From positions 1 through 64,000 of the forward strand of contig JACRQF010000006.1 of NCBI GenBank assembly GCA_016222825.1: 64,000 bases of DNA, in the 5' to 3' direction. The stretch comes from Verrucomicrobiota bacterium (GTDB lineage Bacteria > Verrucomicrobiota > Verrucomicrobiia > CAIQCK01). A model generated the notes under the pieces. The model did no database searches, was not told where the DNA came from, and saw only the letters and a program-made list of their open reading frames with translations. Of the stretch, positions 17,158-26,258 are shown piece after piece (position 1 is the stretch's first letter; each line of letters opens with the position of its first letter). The translations under genes and the position numbers were made by a program.

Positions 17158-18669
17158 TTACTCTTTCTCTACATGCGACCGCAGCATGTCCGGCATCGGG
17201 TGTTCGAGTTGGACGTGCTGCTGGCGCAAGGCTGCGCGCAGGCGGTCGGCGGGCACGGCGGGCAGGTCCATGTTCAACTCCTTGGCCAACGCGGCGGCCG
17301 TGCCGGCGGCCTGGCCGAGTTGCATCATCGTCCGCGAGAGCCGGCAACTCGACGCCGCCACTGAACTGAAACTCGCGGCGCGGCAAGCGACGAGCAGGTT
17401 GCGGAAGCCTTTCGGAATCAGGCAGCGGTAGGGAACGCCGTAAGGCTCGGTCAGTTCGCCGCGGTGCTTCGAGTGGCCGCCGTGGGTGTCCATCATGTGG
17501 TCGGCGAGGCAGATGATGTCGGCGTGCTTCTGGCCGCTCAAGCCGGCGAGGAGGTCGTTCTCAGTCAGGACGTATTCTCCGACGACGCGCCGCGACTCAC
17601 GCACGCCGAGCGCGGGCGCGATCCACGAGAGACGGTAGCCGCGGAACTCCTCGATGCGCGTCTGCCAGTCATGCCAGTGCGCGCGCACGCGGCGCCGGCA
17701 TTCGGCCAGCGCGGCGGTGTAGCCGAGCCGCATGAATTCCTCGCCCTCCATCGTCGGCAACATGTTGATGTTGAGGTCGCCGTTGGGATAGTGGTTCACG
17801 TGCGCGCCGACGAAGCTCTTCCGCCACCAACACTTCGCCGGAATGCCTTCGGGCAGCGGCTCGATGCACGGCTTCTTCACCGGCGTGGCGCGATAGATCA
17901 GCGTGACGCCGTTGACGCGCTGCGTCGCCGTCTCGGGCGCATCCGGCTCGTTGAACCGCTCGCGCGATTCCTGGCCGAACATCATCCGGCATCCCGCCGC
18001 GGCGCAGACCGCGCCGTCGCCGGTCGAGTCCACGAAATACCGCGCGCACAGCCGGGTGCCGTTGGACAACTGGATCGAGCGGATGCGGCCCTCGCTGGCG
18101 TCGGCAGCAACGAAGGCGGTGTTGAGCAGGACGCGGCAGCGTCCGGTCGCGTCGAGCATCGCGCGCATCGTCTTCGCCATCGCCTCCGGCTCGAACGGCA
18201 CGCCGTGCCAATGTTCGCCGCGATAGGCCCGCGTGGCCTTCTGTCCGGGCGGGACGTGACGTTCGAGCGTATCGAAATAGCGGCGGGTCGGGTCGCTGAC
18301 GGTTTCACCGCCAGGATAACGAAACGTCTCACGCTTGGGATCGAACGTGCCGCCGTGGCGTCCGAACGAGTAGATCGAGACGGCGTTCGGCTGTCGCTTC
18401 AATTCCTTGAAGAGATCGAACGGTATGCCAGTGCCACCGATGCCCGGTTCCCAGCAATTCACGCCGCCGCGCACCGACGAGCCGCCGAGACGGTCCGCTT
18501 TTTCCACCAACACCACGTCGAGACCGAGCCGCGCCGCCGCCAGCGCCGCGCCAAACCCGCCGCTGCCGCCGCCGATAACGGCCACGTCGCAGTCGTATTC
18601 GCCGGCCGGCGCAGGCGCGCCAGCGAGCAGAAACCCGGCAACAGTTGCGGCGGCAATTAGATGTTTCAT
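17158..18669 (-). CDS. Exported FAD-dependent oxidoreductase (FAD_oxidored family)
   Basis: A 503-residue protein with signal peptide (MKHLIAAATVAGFLLAGAPAPA) followed by the dinucleotide fold CDVAVIGGGSGGFGAALAAARLG (glycines from residue 33) and LVEKADRLGGSSVRGGVNCWEPG. The C-terminal FRNLLVACRAASFSSVAASSCR and MMQLGQAAGTAAALA are typical of the FAD-dependent dehydrogenases that accompany sulfatases and glycosidases in Planctomycetota and Verrucomicrobiota. Substrate unknown. A twin-hairpin repeat lies between it and the upstream sulfatase gene. Confidence 0.85.
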   Translation of the reverse strand: MKHLIAAATVAGFLLAGAPAPAGEYDCDVAVIGGGSGGFGAALAAARLGLDVVLVEKADRLGGSSVRGGVNCWEPGIGGTGIPFDLFKELKRQPNAVSIYSFGRHGGTFDPKRETFRYPGGETVSDPTRRYFDTLERHVPPGQKATRAYRGEHWHGVPFEPEAMAKTMRAMLDATGRCRVLLNTAFVAADASEGRIRSIQLSNGTRLCARYFVDSTGDGAVCAAAGCRMMFGQESRERFNEPDAPETATQRVNGVTLIYRATPVKKPCIEPLPEGIPAKCWWRKSFVGAHVNHYPNGDLNINMLPTMEGEEFMRLGYTAALAECRRRVRAHWHDWQTRIEEFRGYRLSWIAPALGVRESRRVVGEYVLTENDLLAGLSGQKHADIICLADHMMDTHGGHSKHRGELTEPYGVPYRCLIPKGFRNLLVACRAASFSSVAASSCRLSRTMMQLGQAAGTAAALAKELNMDLPAVPADRLRAALRQQHVQLEHPMPDMLRSHVEKE

Positions 18670-18719
18670 GACGAGGTGGCAGTTTACGCGGCTTCCCGCC
18701 AACGCGCAGCAAAAAGCGA

Positions 18720-18779
18720 CCGCGACACTCCGTGACGCGACCAATTAGTGATCAGTGATCGCGTGACGGAGTGTCGCGG
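18720..18779. repeat. Twin-hairpin palindrome between sulfatase and oxidoreductase genes
   Basis: Arms CCGCGACACTCCGTGACGCG (18720-18739) and its near complement (18760-18779) agree at all but one position. The left arm alone folds around a TCC loop, the right around GGA, the same layout as the element inside the GH2 gene at 8906, with which it shares CACTCCGTGACG. It fills most of the gap to the sulfatase stop at 18786. Confidence 0.75.
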
Positions 18780-18785
18780 CTACTT

Positions 18786-20267
18786 CTATTTCGGCAGCGC
18801 CGCCTTCCAGCCGGCGTGGAGCAACTCCGCCATTTCCTTGCGCGCGGAAGCGTAGGCGGGATCGTCGGCGAGGTTGACCGTCTCCCACGGGTCTTTCTGC
18901 AAATCGTAGAGCGCGCTGGGCTTGTCGGCTTTGCCGGAGGGGAACTCCAGATAGCTGAACTGGCGCGTGCGGACGACGTTGTCGCCGTTGCCGTCGGTCA
19001 TGAACACGGCCTTCTTCCACGGCCGCCCGGCGTCGGCCAGCAGCGGCGCGAAACTGATGCCTTCGAGAGCGTTCTTCGCGTCGAACTTCAGCAGGTCGGC
19101 CAGCGTCGGCACGATGTCCACAAACTCCACGAACTCGCGGCAGGCTTTGCCGTTGGCAGGCGCGCCGGGCACGCGCACGATGAACACCACGCGCCGCGTC
19201 GCCTCGAGCATCGAGTATTTCGACCAGAAGTTGTGGTCGCCAAGGTGGAAGCCGTGGTCGCCGAGAAAGATGACGATGGTGTTCTTGTCCAGGCCCTCCT
19301 TCTCCAGCGCGTCGAGGACCATGCCGACGTTGTCGTCCACGAAGCTGACGCAGGCGTAGTAGGCGGCGATGGCCTCGCGCACCTGCTGAGGGGTCGGCTG
19401 CTGCCGCGTGAAGATGTCCGGGTTGCCGCCTTTGGCGCGCTTCATGTAGGGGAAGTCCTTTAAGCTCTCCAACGGCGCGGGTGGCGCGGGAATCTTCGCC
19501 GGGTCATACATCTCGATGTATTTCTTCGGCGCGATGAGCGGCGTGTGCGGACGCGCCTGCGCGACGGCGAGGAAGAACTGCTTTTTGGTCTTCGCAAACT
19601 CCCTCAGCAGCGCGACGGCCACTTGCGCTTTGCGGTAATCTCCGTCCTGTTCCGCCGCGATGCCGGAATCGCCGTAGCGGTCGGACTGTTTGCGTCGCCA
19701 CTCGTTGAACTCCTTGCCCTTGCCTTTGGGTGGCGGCGGATTTCCAGCGGCGCGCGCGCGCTTCACCGGCGCAAACTCCAGGATCGGTCCCGGCCCGTTC
19801 CAACCCTTGGGTTTGTCATACAATTCGATGCGGTCGAACGTCGCCAGTTGGCGCTCGGCGTAGTCCACCGTATGGAAGAGCTTGCTGATGACCGCCGTGT
19901 AGAGGCCCTTGTTCTTCAGCATCTCCGGCAACGTCAGCACGCCGGCGGGCAAGTGCTCGTTCATGACGTGGCCGTTGGAAAGCACGCGCGTGCTTGGCGG
20001 CCGCAGACCGGTTAGGAACGACGTGCGCGTCGGGTTGCAGCAGAACGCCTGGCAGTAGGCCGAGTCGAACCGCACCGCCGTCGTGGCAAACCGGTCAATG
20101 TTCGGCGTCTTGCAGATTGGGTTGCCGTAGCAGCCCCACACGCCGGCGTTGCAGTCCTCGATGTCAATCAAGAGGACGTTCATCTTCGACGTGTCCGGCA
20201 GGCCGTCGGCGGCCGGCGTGCTCGCGGCCATCGCCAGCATGGCAAGAAAAAGAAGCGTGTAGCGCAT
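18786..20267 (-). CDS. Exported sulfatase (iduronate-2-sulfatase-like)
   Basis: A 493-residue type-I sulfatase with signal peptide (MRYTLLFLAMLAMAAS). The metal site is MNVLLIDIEDCN, and the modification motif C77-N-P-T-R81-TSFLTG marks Cys77 for conversion to formylglycine by a maturase encoded elsewhere. Further landmarks are ICKTPNIDRFA, TVIFLGDHGFHLGDHNFWSKYSM (iduronate-sulfatase style DHG/H motif) and SALYDLQKDPWETVNLADD. Starts with an AAAGGAG ribosome site 7 bases before the ATG. Presence next to deoxysugar enzymes points to sulfated polysaccharide. Confidence 0.93.
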   Translation of the reverse strand: MRYTLLFLAMLAMAASTPAADGLPDTSKMNVLLIDIEDCNAGVWGCYGNPICKTPNIDRFATTAVRFDSAYCQAFCCNPTRTSFLTGLRPPSTRVLSNGHVMNEHLPAGVLTLPEMLKNKGLYTAVISKLFHTVDYAERQLATFDRIELYDKPKGWNGPGPILEFAPVKRARAAGNPPPPKGKGKEFNEWRRKQSDRYGDSGIAAEQDGDYRKAQVAVALLREFAKTKKQFFLAVAQARPHTPLIAPKKYIEMYDPAKIPAPPAPLESLKDFPYMKRAKGGNPDIFTRQQPTPQQVREAIAAYYACVSFVDDNVGMVLDALEKEGLDKNTIVIFLGDHGFHLGDHNFWSKYSMLEATRRVVFIVRVPGAPANGKACREFVEFVDIVPTLADLLKFDAKNALEGISFAPLLADAGRPWKKAVFMTDGNGDNVVRTRQFSYLEFPSGKADKPSALYDLQKDPWETVNLADDPAYASARKEMAELLHAGWKAALPK

Positions 20268-20334
20268 GGGCAGACTCCTTTGTTGTTCGAGGCAGCAGTA
20301 TTGCCGCGCGACACCGGGCGTTCAAGCTTTCGCT

Positions 20335-22227
20335 CTACTCGATCACCAACAACCGGTCGCGAGCTTGGCCGCTGGCTTTGATCCGCAGGCCGGTGGCCGT
20401 CTTCTTCGCGGCGCAGGTCCAGCCCGACGCGGGAAACTGCTGCGCCACCTTGCTCGCGTTTGCAAACTCGTTGCGAATCTCCACGGTGCAGGGGCCGTCG
20501 TCCAGCAGATGCAGCACCCAACGGCGCTGCTTCTCTTGCCGCGTGAGGATGACGCGGATCTCCGGCGGTTGGACCGTGAGCGGCGCGGGGCCGGCCAGCA
20601 GGTCAATTGCTTCCTGCGTTGCGTTGGCGAGATAGGCCATCTTCCCTTTGCCGAACGGCCGGACGTGCAGCGAGGAGGGAGGCGCGTCGCCGTGCTGGAG
20701 GCCCAACTCCTGCGACAGCGCCATCTCGCTCAGTTCCTTTCCTCGCGCGTCGTGCCGCAGCGCGTCACCGCCGACCAAGAGGTTGCCGCCGGCGCGAGCG
20801 TAGCGCCGCAGATGGCCAAGCTCGGCAGCGGAAAGGCCGGAGGTGCGCGGCAGAATCAGCAGTTTGAAACGCGAGATTTGCTTCTGCGGGTTGCCGAGAT
20901 CGAGCACGTTGACGAACTCCACGGGCGCGCTGCGCTGGAGGCCGGCGTTGGCGATCGGCTCCATCGCGGCGACGTAGGGCGCGCGGTCGTAGCGGGGGAA
21001 ACGGAACCGCGTCGCCTCCGAGAACACGATGCCGACGTGTGACACCGGCGTGGCGTCCCGCAGCCACGGCTCGATCTGGCTGACCATCCCATAGAACGGT
21101 GCGAGTTGCTCGCGATGCCATGCCTGTATCGTGTCGTTCGGCAGCAGCGTCTTGTGGTCGGTCTGCTTGTGGCCGTAGTAGGAGTAGCAACGCCCGCCGA
21201 GCGCGAGGCAGGCGCGCCATTCCCGGTGGTCGAGCGGCGTCAACGGTGCTCCCGGAGCCGGGCTGGCTTTGTTCATCAGCCCGTTGATCGCCGAGGCCTT
21301 GCCGGTCGCACCGCGCAGCAGCATCAGGCGATATGAATCGGCAAACTCATTGTAGGCGATGTCCATCCGCCGCCCGACGTTCAGGTCGTTCTCGTGGTAA
21401 CTGCTCACGCAGTTCTGCCAGATGTCCACCGACGGCTTGATCCGCTTGCACAACGCGCGCAGCCGCTCCACCGCCCGCGTCGTGGTGGCGATGTAGAAAT
21501 CCATGTGTCGCCGCTCATCGAAATCTTGCCACCGCGTCAGCTCCTGTCCGTAGAGCTTGCGAAACAGCCGCCGGCATCCCTCGCACGTGCAATCCGACGA
21601 CCCATGCAGGCCGCCCTTCTTCGCCGAGATCAGGATGTCCCAGCGCATCCCGTCCACCGGATAGTTCTCCATCACCTCGCGCGTGTAGCCTTCGACGAGT
21701 TCGAGATAACCCGGCGCGTTCAGGCAGATCACGCATCGCGACGAGCAGACACCGTCGGCGTCCGGTTTGCCGTGGATGAAATCGCGCCCCTGGTTTTCGC
21801 GGATGAACTTCCAGTTCCAGTTCAGCGTGACGTAGCCGAACGCGGCGATTTTGCGCTTGTGCAGTTCTGCGATGGTCCGGCCGAACCAATCGCCCTTCAT
21901 GCCGGGGAACTTCGTGCCCACGCGCGTCTCGTGCGTGCAGTAGCCGTGATGCGGCACCGCCATGACCACCGTCCCGTCCACGTTCATCCGCCGGCAAAAC
22001 TCCGCCAGCGCCACCGGGTCCGCCTCGCTGAGAAACTCCGGCACTTGGTCCGGCCGCATCGCGATCCAGCTCCAGTCAATGTTGAACTGCCGGAAGCAAT
22101 GCGCCGGCCCCTTCGGCTTGTAGTCGCTCACCCGCTTGAACGGCGCGAACCACTCGTCAGCGACCGCCACGGACGCCGCCAACAAAACCGTCCAGCACAA
22201 CCACGTTCGTATCAGCTTCGTTTTCAT
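20335..22227 (-). CDS. Exported TIM-barrel glycosidase-like protein (GH29/GH42-like)
   Basis: A 630-residue protein with signal peptide (TWLCWTVLLAASVAVA). Residues 30-330 form a barrel of alpha-L-fucosidase-like or GH42-like style: FRQFNIDWSWIAMRPDQ, TVVMAVPHHGYCTHE, WDILISAKKGG. The segment CTCEGCRRLFRKLYG is a Cys-rich loop seen in such hypothetical hydrolases. From about 390 there is a flavodoxin-like trimerisation domain (FKLLILPRTSGLSAAELGHLRRYARAGGNLLVGG), as in GH42. Catalytic residues could not be assigned. It begins 15 bases after the stop of the upstream ATPase. Confidence 0.6.
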   Translation of the reverse strand: MKTKLIRTWLCWTVLLAASVAVADEWFAPFKRVSDYKPKGPAHCFRQFNIDWSWIAMRPDQVPEFLSEADPVALAEFCRRMNVDGTVVMAVPHHGYCTHETRVGTKFPGMKGDWFGRTIAELHKRKIAAFGYVTLNWNWKFIRENQGRDFIHGKPDADGVCSSRCVICLNAPGYLELVEGYTREVMENYPVDGMRWDILISAKKGGLHGSSDCTCEGCRRLFRKLYGQELTRWQDFDERRHMDFYIATTTRAVERLRALCKRIKPSVDIWQNCVSSYHENDLNVGRRMDIAYNEFADSYRLMLLRGATGKASAINGLMNKASPAPGAPLTPLDHREWRACLALGGRCYSYYGHKQTDHKTLLPNDTIQAWHREQLAPFYGMVSQIEPWLRDATPVSHVGIVFSEATRFRFPRYDRAPYVAAMEPIANAGLQRSAPVEFVNVLDLGNPQKQISRFKLLILPRTSGLSAAELGHLRRYARAGGNLLVGGDALRHDARGKELSEMALSQELGLQHGDAPPSSLHVRPFGKGKMAYLANATQEAIDLLAGPAPLTVQPPEIRVILTRQEKQRRWVLHLLDDGPCTVEIRNEFANASKVAQQFPASGWTCAAKKTATGLRIKASGQARDRLLVIE

Positions 22228-22242
22228 AGGGATTCAAACGCT

Positions 22243-23574
22243 TCAGAGCGCGCCCGTTCCGCCTTCCAGCATCCATTCCCAAGCCGGGCGCACCGCGACG
22301 CCTTTGGGCGCTTCAGATCGGGCGTGGCTGAGGCCGGTGGAATTGGCGGTGAGCAGCAACGCGGGTAGCTTCTGGTGCTCGGCCCTTGCCGCTTCCAAGG
22401 CGTGGAATTCGCGATGGCGCGTCGCGGCATCGCTGACATCAGCACAGACCTGAATCAAGGCAGGCTTGCCTGTCATAGGCGTGGCGAGGAAGTCCACCTC
22501 GAAGCCCTCCCGCGTCCGCACATAGGCGCGCTCGCAGCGGCGGCGCTCCAGTTCCACCAGCACAGCGGTCTCCAGTGCGTGGCCAGTGTTAGGCCTGCCG
22601 CAGCGATCGAAGGCAGTGATGAGACCGGGGTCCACCGGATAGGCTTTGCGCGGGTTGGACTGCCGTTGCCGTTCGCTGGCCGTGTGCAACGGCACAAGCC
22701 GGATAAGAAATGCGTCCTCCAGATGGCCAAGCATCGCGTGCAATGCGTCCTTCGAGACCGCCACGCCCTGCGACTTCTGGTCGTTGAAAAAGCGGTGCAC
22801 GCTGAACAGGCCGGCTGCCGCGCCGAGCAGTTGGCGCGTCAGGCGCCGCAACGCGACGACATTGGTCACACCGTGCCGCTCGATCACGTCGCGCAGGATG
22901 ACGGCGTCCACATAGCCTTGCAGCAATGGCAGACGGTCCAGCGCCACGAGACCTTGGGCTTCGGGAAAGCCGCCGCACAGCAGATAATCCGCGAACAGCT
23001 TCTCCACCGCCGACCGTTGCGCCTTGGGCAGGAACGTGGCGTCGCCTTTCGGCTCGGCGCCTTGGTGGCGCAGGAACTCACGAAAGCTGAACGGATGCAC
23101 CACTGTTTCCATGGCCCGTCCCCGCAGCGCCGTGGCGATTTCCCGGCTCAAGAGCTTTGCGGACGAGCCGCTCACGAAGAGATCCATCTTTTCCGTGTCC
23201 AAGGCTCGCCGCACGAACCCTTCCCAACCCCGCACCGACTGGATCTCATCCAGGAAGAAACCGACCCGCCGCTGGTCGCGATGCTGCGGAAACCGCAGAT
23301 AATACTCTTCCAGCACCCAGTGCAGTTGCGCGGCTTCCATGCCGGCCATCCGCTCGTCATCGAAGTTGAAATAGACCTGTGTCTCCCGCAGCGCGCCCTG
23401 CTCCACCCGGTCGCGTTGAAGCTGGCGCAGGAGGCAGGTCTTGCCCGACCGTCGCATCCCAACCACCGCGTGGACCTTTCCCGGCACCGTCGGCAACCGC
23501 ACATCCCGGCGGGTCCACACGGGCAGTTCGGAGCGTGTCTCGTCGGCAAGCTTTTGGCGAATGATGTCTCTCAT
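22243..23574 (-). CDS. DUF4143 P-loop ATPase
   Basis: A 443-residue protein with Walker A VVGMRRSGKTCLLRQL near residue 37 and FFLDEIQSVRGWEGFVRRAL as Walker B plus the family's DEIQ motif, then the DUF4143 C-terminal part with a nuclease-like stretch (CERAYVRTREGFEVDFLATP). These AAA ATPases are widespread, often mobile or duplicated, and their role is unclear. It is the one gene of this region without a glycan link and is probably an independent insertion into the cluster. Confidence 0.85.
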   Translation of the reverse strand: MRDIIRQKLADETRSELPVWTRRDVRLPTVPGKVHAVVGMRRSGKTCLLRQLQRDRVEQGALRETQVYFNFDDERMAGMEAAQLHWVLEEYYLRFPQHRDQRRVGFFLDEIQSVRGWEGFVRRALDTEKMDLFVSGSSAKLLSREIATALRGRAMETVVHPFSFREFLRHQGAEPKGDATFLPKAQRSAVEKLFADYLLCGGFPEAQGLVALDRLPLLQGYVDAVILRDVIERHGVTNVVALRRLTRQLLGAAAGLFSVHRFFNDQKSQGVAVSKDALHAMLGHLEDAFLIRLVPLHTASERQRQSNPRKAYPVDPGLITAFDRCGRPNTGHALETAVLVELERRRCERAYVRTREGFEVDFLATPMTGKPALIQVCADVSDAATRHREFHALEAARAEHQKLPALLLTANSTGLSHARSEAPKGVAVRPAWEWMLEGGTGAL

Positions 23575-23660
23575 GGTGTCCTGATGTCGAGGATACTATG
23601 CCGAACATCAGTCCTTCTGTAAAGGACACTCTTGCGAGGCGGTTTCTTGCTGCGACGAAA

Positions 23661-26258
23661 TCAGTGAAGCTTCGCCGGTTGGTGCGAGAACAACTGCCAG
23701 TAGCTCGCGTCAAGCTGGTAGGGATCGGCCGGGTCGTTGCGGTCGTCAAACGTGGGGGGCAGGACGCCGTAACGTTTCATCTCACGCAGGTATTCCGGAC
23801 GCGGCCTGAAGCCGGCCATGTCGAATCGCTTGATGCGGTTGAGTTCGCCGGACACCTTGCGGATTGCGCCAAGAAGTTTCTGGTAGTCCGCATCCTCGCT
23901 GTTGCGAAACGCTGGCGGGCAGGTCTTTGCTTGCGCGTCGCCGGCGGCAGTGGCGTAGCCGCCAGCTTCCTTGGCCAGTGGGGCGAGCAGCAGGAGCGAA
24001 TCCTGGGGCCGGCTCAGGTTGTAGAGCAGATGCCGAGAGAGCCGCAGCCGGACCATCATTTGCGGGTCTTTCCAGCGGGCCGCGTTGCGGTCGCCGCAGA
24101 TCCAATACGGGTCTTCGCCCGCGCGGTCGAAGCAGGGGCCGTCGGGCAGGACGAGGTTTCCGGTGTGACAACTGGCGCAGCGTTTTGCGACGACCTCGGC
24201 CGCGGCGCGCACTTCCGGCAACTGGTTGATCGGCCCGCCGTCGTTGGCGGTCTTGTAGTAGCCTCCGATCATTCCCGTGCCCAACGCGGCGTAGGTGCCC
24301 GGATAGGTGGCGCCCGCCTCGATCCAATAGCGGATGGCACGCGTCTCGGCCGGTGAGAGGTTTGTGCCGTAGTGCCCCTGGAGTTTCTTCATGAGCGGGC
24401 TGGCGACGGCGCCGATCTGGTAAGGTGGCAGGTTGCCGGTGGTGCGGTTGCGCCCGTCGGCAAACTGCTGCCGGATGGTGAGCATGTAGTAGCTGTGCGA
24501 GTAAAGCGGCCCGCGGTCGCCGGTGAGGAGCACGCCGCCTTCGCGCCTCTGCGGGTTGTGGCAGGAGACGCAATGACGGTCGAGGATAGGCTGGATGTCG
24601 CGGGGGAAATCGAACACCTGCGGAATGCCTTCGATGGGTCGAATCCGGCTTGGCTGTCGCAGCGTGGCGGCGCGCATTGTGGAATAACTCGCCGCCGTTT
24701 GCGTGCGCTCCTCGTGGCAGCCAACGCAGCCGGTCACCTCGCCCGGCATCACGGACACGAAACTCTGCATCCGTTTGACGGCGTTCTCGTCCTTGTCGAG
24801 GGCCACGAAGAAGAACGCGCGATTCGCCGGAAGCTCGAAATGCGCCGAGCCGTCGGACTCGACGGGCACGGTGCCCACGACGCGTTCCAGCGTGAACGAG
24901 CCGCCGAACGTCAGCGGTTCGGGAAACCCGCTGAAGTTCAGCGGTTTCGGCAGGGTCTCCATCACGAGCAGTTCCTTGACCGTGCCGCGCGCGACGCCCG
25001 CCATGTTGCGGCCCGCATACACGTCGGAGAGGATCAACGTGCCCGTCGGCGACGAATCATCGGTGCGCGTGTTGATGACCGGCTCGCGCTGCCGGGGCGC
25101 CAGCCAGCGCGGCTCATGCACCTCCATGCCCGCCGCCATCAGTTCGTCCGGCAAACGGTAGAGGACGTTCACGCGGCCCGCGTCGTTCATCATCGCCAGC
25201 CGGTCGCCGACCGCGACGAGGAAGCAATCCGCGGAAACCGGATAGGGATCGTGGAACCAGGGATGATCACTCAGCACCCGCTCCGATTCTTTAACGTCCG
25301 GTCCGTTCGCCGGCTCCAGGATCGAAACGCCGCCCTGATGCTCCGTCCGGCCGTGCCCCGGCGACCGGATCATGACGATCTTCGCGGTGCCGGGAATCGG
25401 CCGGGCGTCAATGAACACGCCGCCGGGATTCATGTTGCCGAAGAACGTCATTTGCGCGCTGCCGTCCGGGTAGATCGCCCAGAGGTGATGGAACTGCAAT
25501 TGGCTGCGATCAACGTATTCCCATCGCGTGTAGAGAATCCGGCCGTCGGGCAGCACCGCGGGCGTGTTGTCGTGCTCGATGTTGGCGGAGAGCGGCCGGA
25601 TGTCGCGTCCCTCGCCGTCGTAGCGATGAAGCGTCGCGACGGGCGTGCACCAGCAATTCACCCACCGCTTGCTCCGCGACGAGCAGAAGACGATGCCGCC
25701 GTCGGGCAGCCACGCCGGCTCGATGTCGTCGAACGGCCCGTCGGTGAGCTGCCGCAGGCCCTTCCCGTCGCTGTTGATCGTGTAGAGATGATAAGCGTCG
25801 GCGCCACCTTTGCGGTAGGAGAAGACGATCTTCCCGCCGTCGTAATGGACGCACGGGTCGCGAACGGCGCCCGACGGGTCGTCCAACAACACCGTAAGTT
25901 TCCCCGTCCGCAAATTCAGCCGGCAAAGCCTGCCCTGCGTGTTGCGGATCGGCGCTGACGATTGCTGCGCGTCGCCCTCGGCGAAGTAGCCGAAGTTGGC
26001 ATACCAATGTTCGCGAACCGTCGTGCGGCAGGCGAAGACAATCTCCGGCTCCGTCTTCATCGGTCCCGCCAAGGCCGCCTCCAGCAAATCCCGCCGGCTC
26101 CCATCAAACAAATCGCGCTGATACCAAGGGTATTTCTTGCGCAACGCCTGCTCTTCGGTTTGCTTCGTGGCCGGCGGTTTTGTTCCGGCGGGAGCCTGCG
26201 CGTGAATCGTCGCGGCGCACAGCGCGAAGGCGAGAAAGGCGGAACGGCAAACGTTCAT
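23661..26258 (-). CDS. Exported TolB-like protein with c-type heme sites (HzsA-related)
   Basis: An 865-residue protein with signal peptide (SAFLAFALCAATIHAQ). The N-terminal part is a WD40/TolB-like propeller (GGKIVFSYRKGG, DDIEPAWLPDGGIVFCSSRS, DNTPAVLPDGRILYTRWEY). Later come three CxxCH heme sites: CVGCH near residue 510, CVSCH near 562 and CASCH near 692. This order matches HzsA-related proteins common in Planctomycetota and Verrucomicrobiota outside anammox; hydrazine chemistry should not be assumed. The stop overlaps nothing, but its ATG overlaps the stop of the upstream aldo/keto reductase (ATGA, 26255-26258). Confidence 0.78.
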   Translation of the reverse strand: MNVCRSAFLAFALCAATIHAQAPAGTKPPATKQTEEQALRKKYPWYQRDLFDGSRRDLLEAALAGPMKTEPEIVFACRTTVREHWYANFGYFAEGDAQQSSAPIRNTQGRLCRLNLRTGKLTVLLDDPSGAVRDPCVHYDGGKIVFSYRKGGADAYHLYTINSDGKGLRQLTDGPFDDIEPAWLPDGGIVFCSSRSKRWVNCWCTPVATLHRYDGEGRDIRPLSANIEHDNTPAVLPDGRILYTRWEYVDRSQLQFHHLWAIYPDGSAQMTFFGNMNPGGVFIDARPIPGTAKIVMIRSPGHGRTEHQGGVSILEPANGPDVKESERVLSDHPWFHDPYPVSADCFLVAVGDRLAMMNDAGRVNVLYRLPDELMAAGMEVHEPRWLAPRQREPVINTRTDDSSPTGTLILSDVYAGRNMAGVARGTVKELLVMETLPKPLNFSGFPEPLTFGGSFTLERVVGTVPVESDGSAHFELPANRAFFFVALDKDENAVKRMQSFVSVMPGEVTGCVGCHEERTQTAASYSTMRAATLRQPSRIRPIEGIPQVFDFPRDIQPILDRHCVSCHNPQRREGGVLLTGDRGPLYSHSYYMLTIRQQFADGRNRTTGNLPPYQIGAVASPLMKKLQGHYGTNLSPAETRAIRYWIEAGATYPGTYAALGTGMIGGYYKTANDGGPINQLPEVRAAAEVVAKRCASCHTGNLVLPDGPCFDRAGEDPYWICGDRNAARWKDPQMMVRLRLSRHLLYNLSRPQDSLLLLAPLAKEAGGYATAAGDAQAKTCPPAFRNSEDADYQKLLGAIRKVSGELNRIKRFDMAGFRPRPEYLREMKRYGVLPPTFDDRNDPADPYQLDASYWQLFSHQPAKLH

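Noticed and set aside
23661-26258. Hydrazine synthase subunit, hence anammox
   Set aside because: Only the propeller/heme layout is shared; such HzsA-related proteins are common in heterotrophs and no other anammox gene is present.
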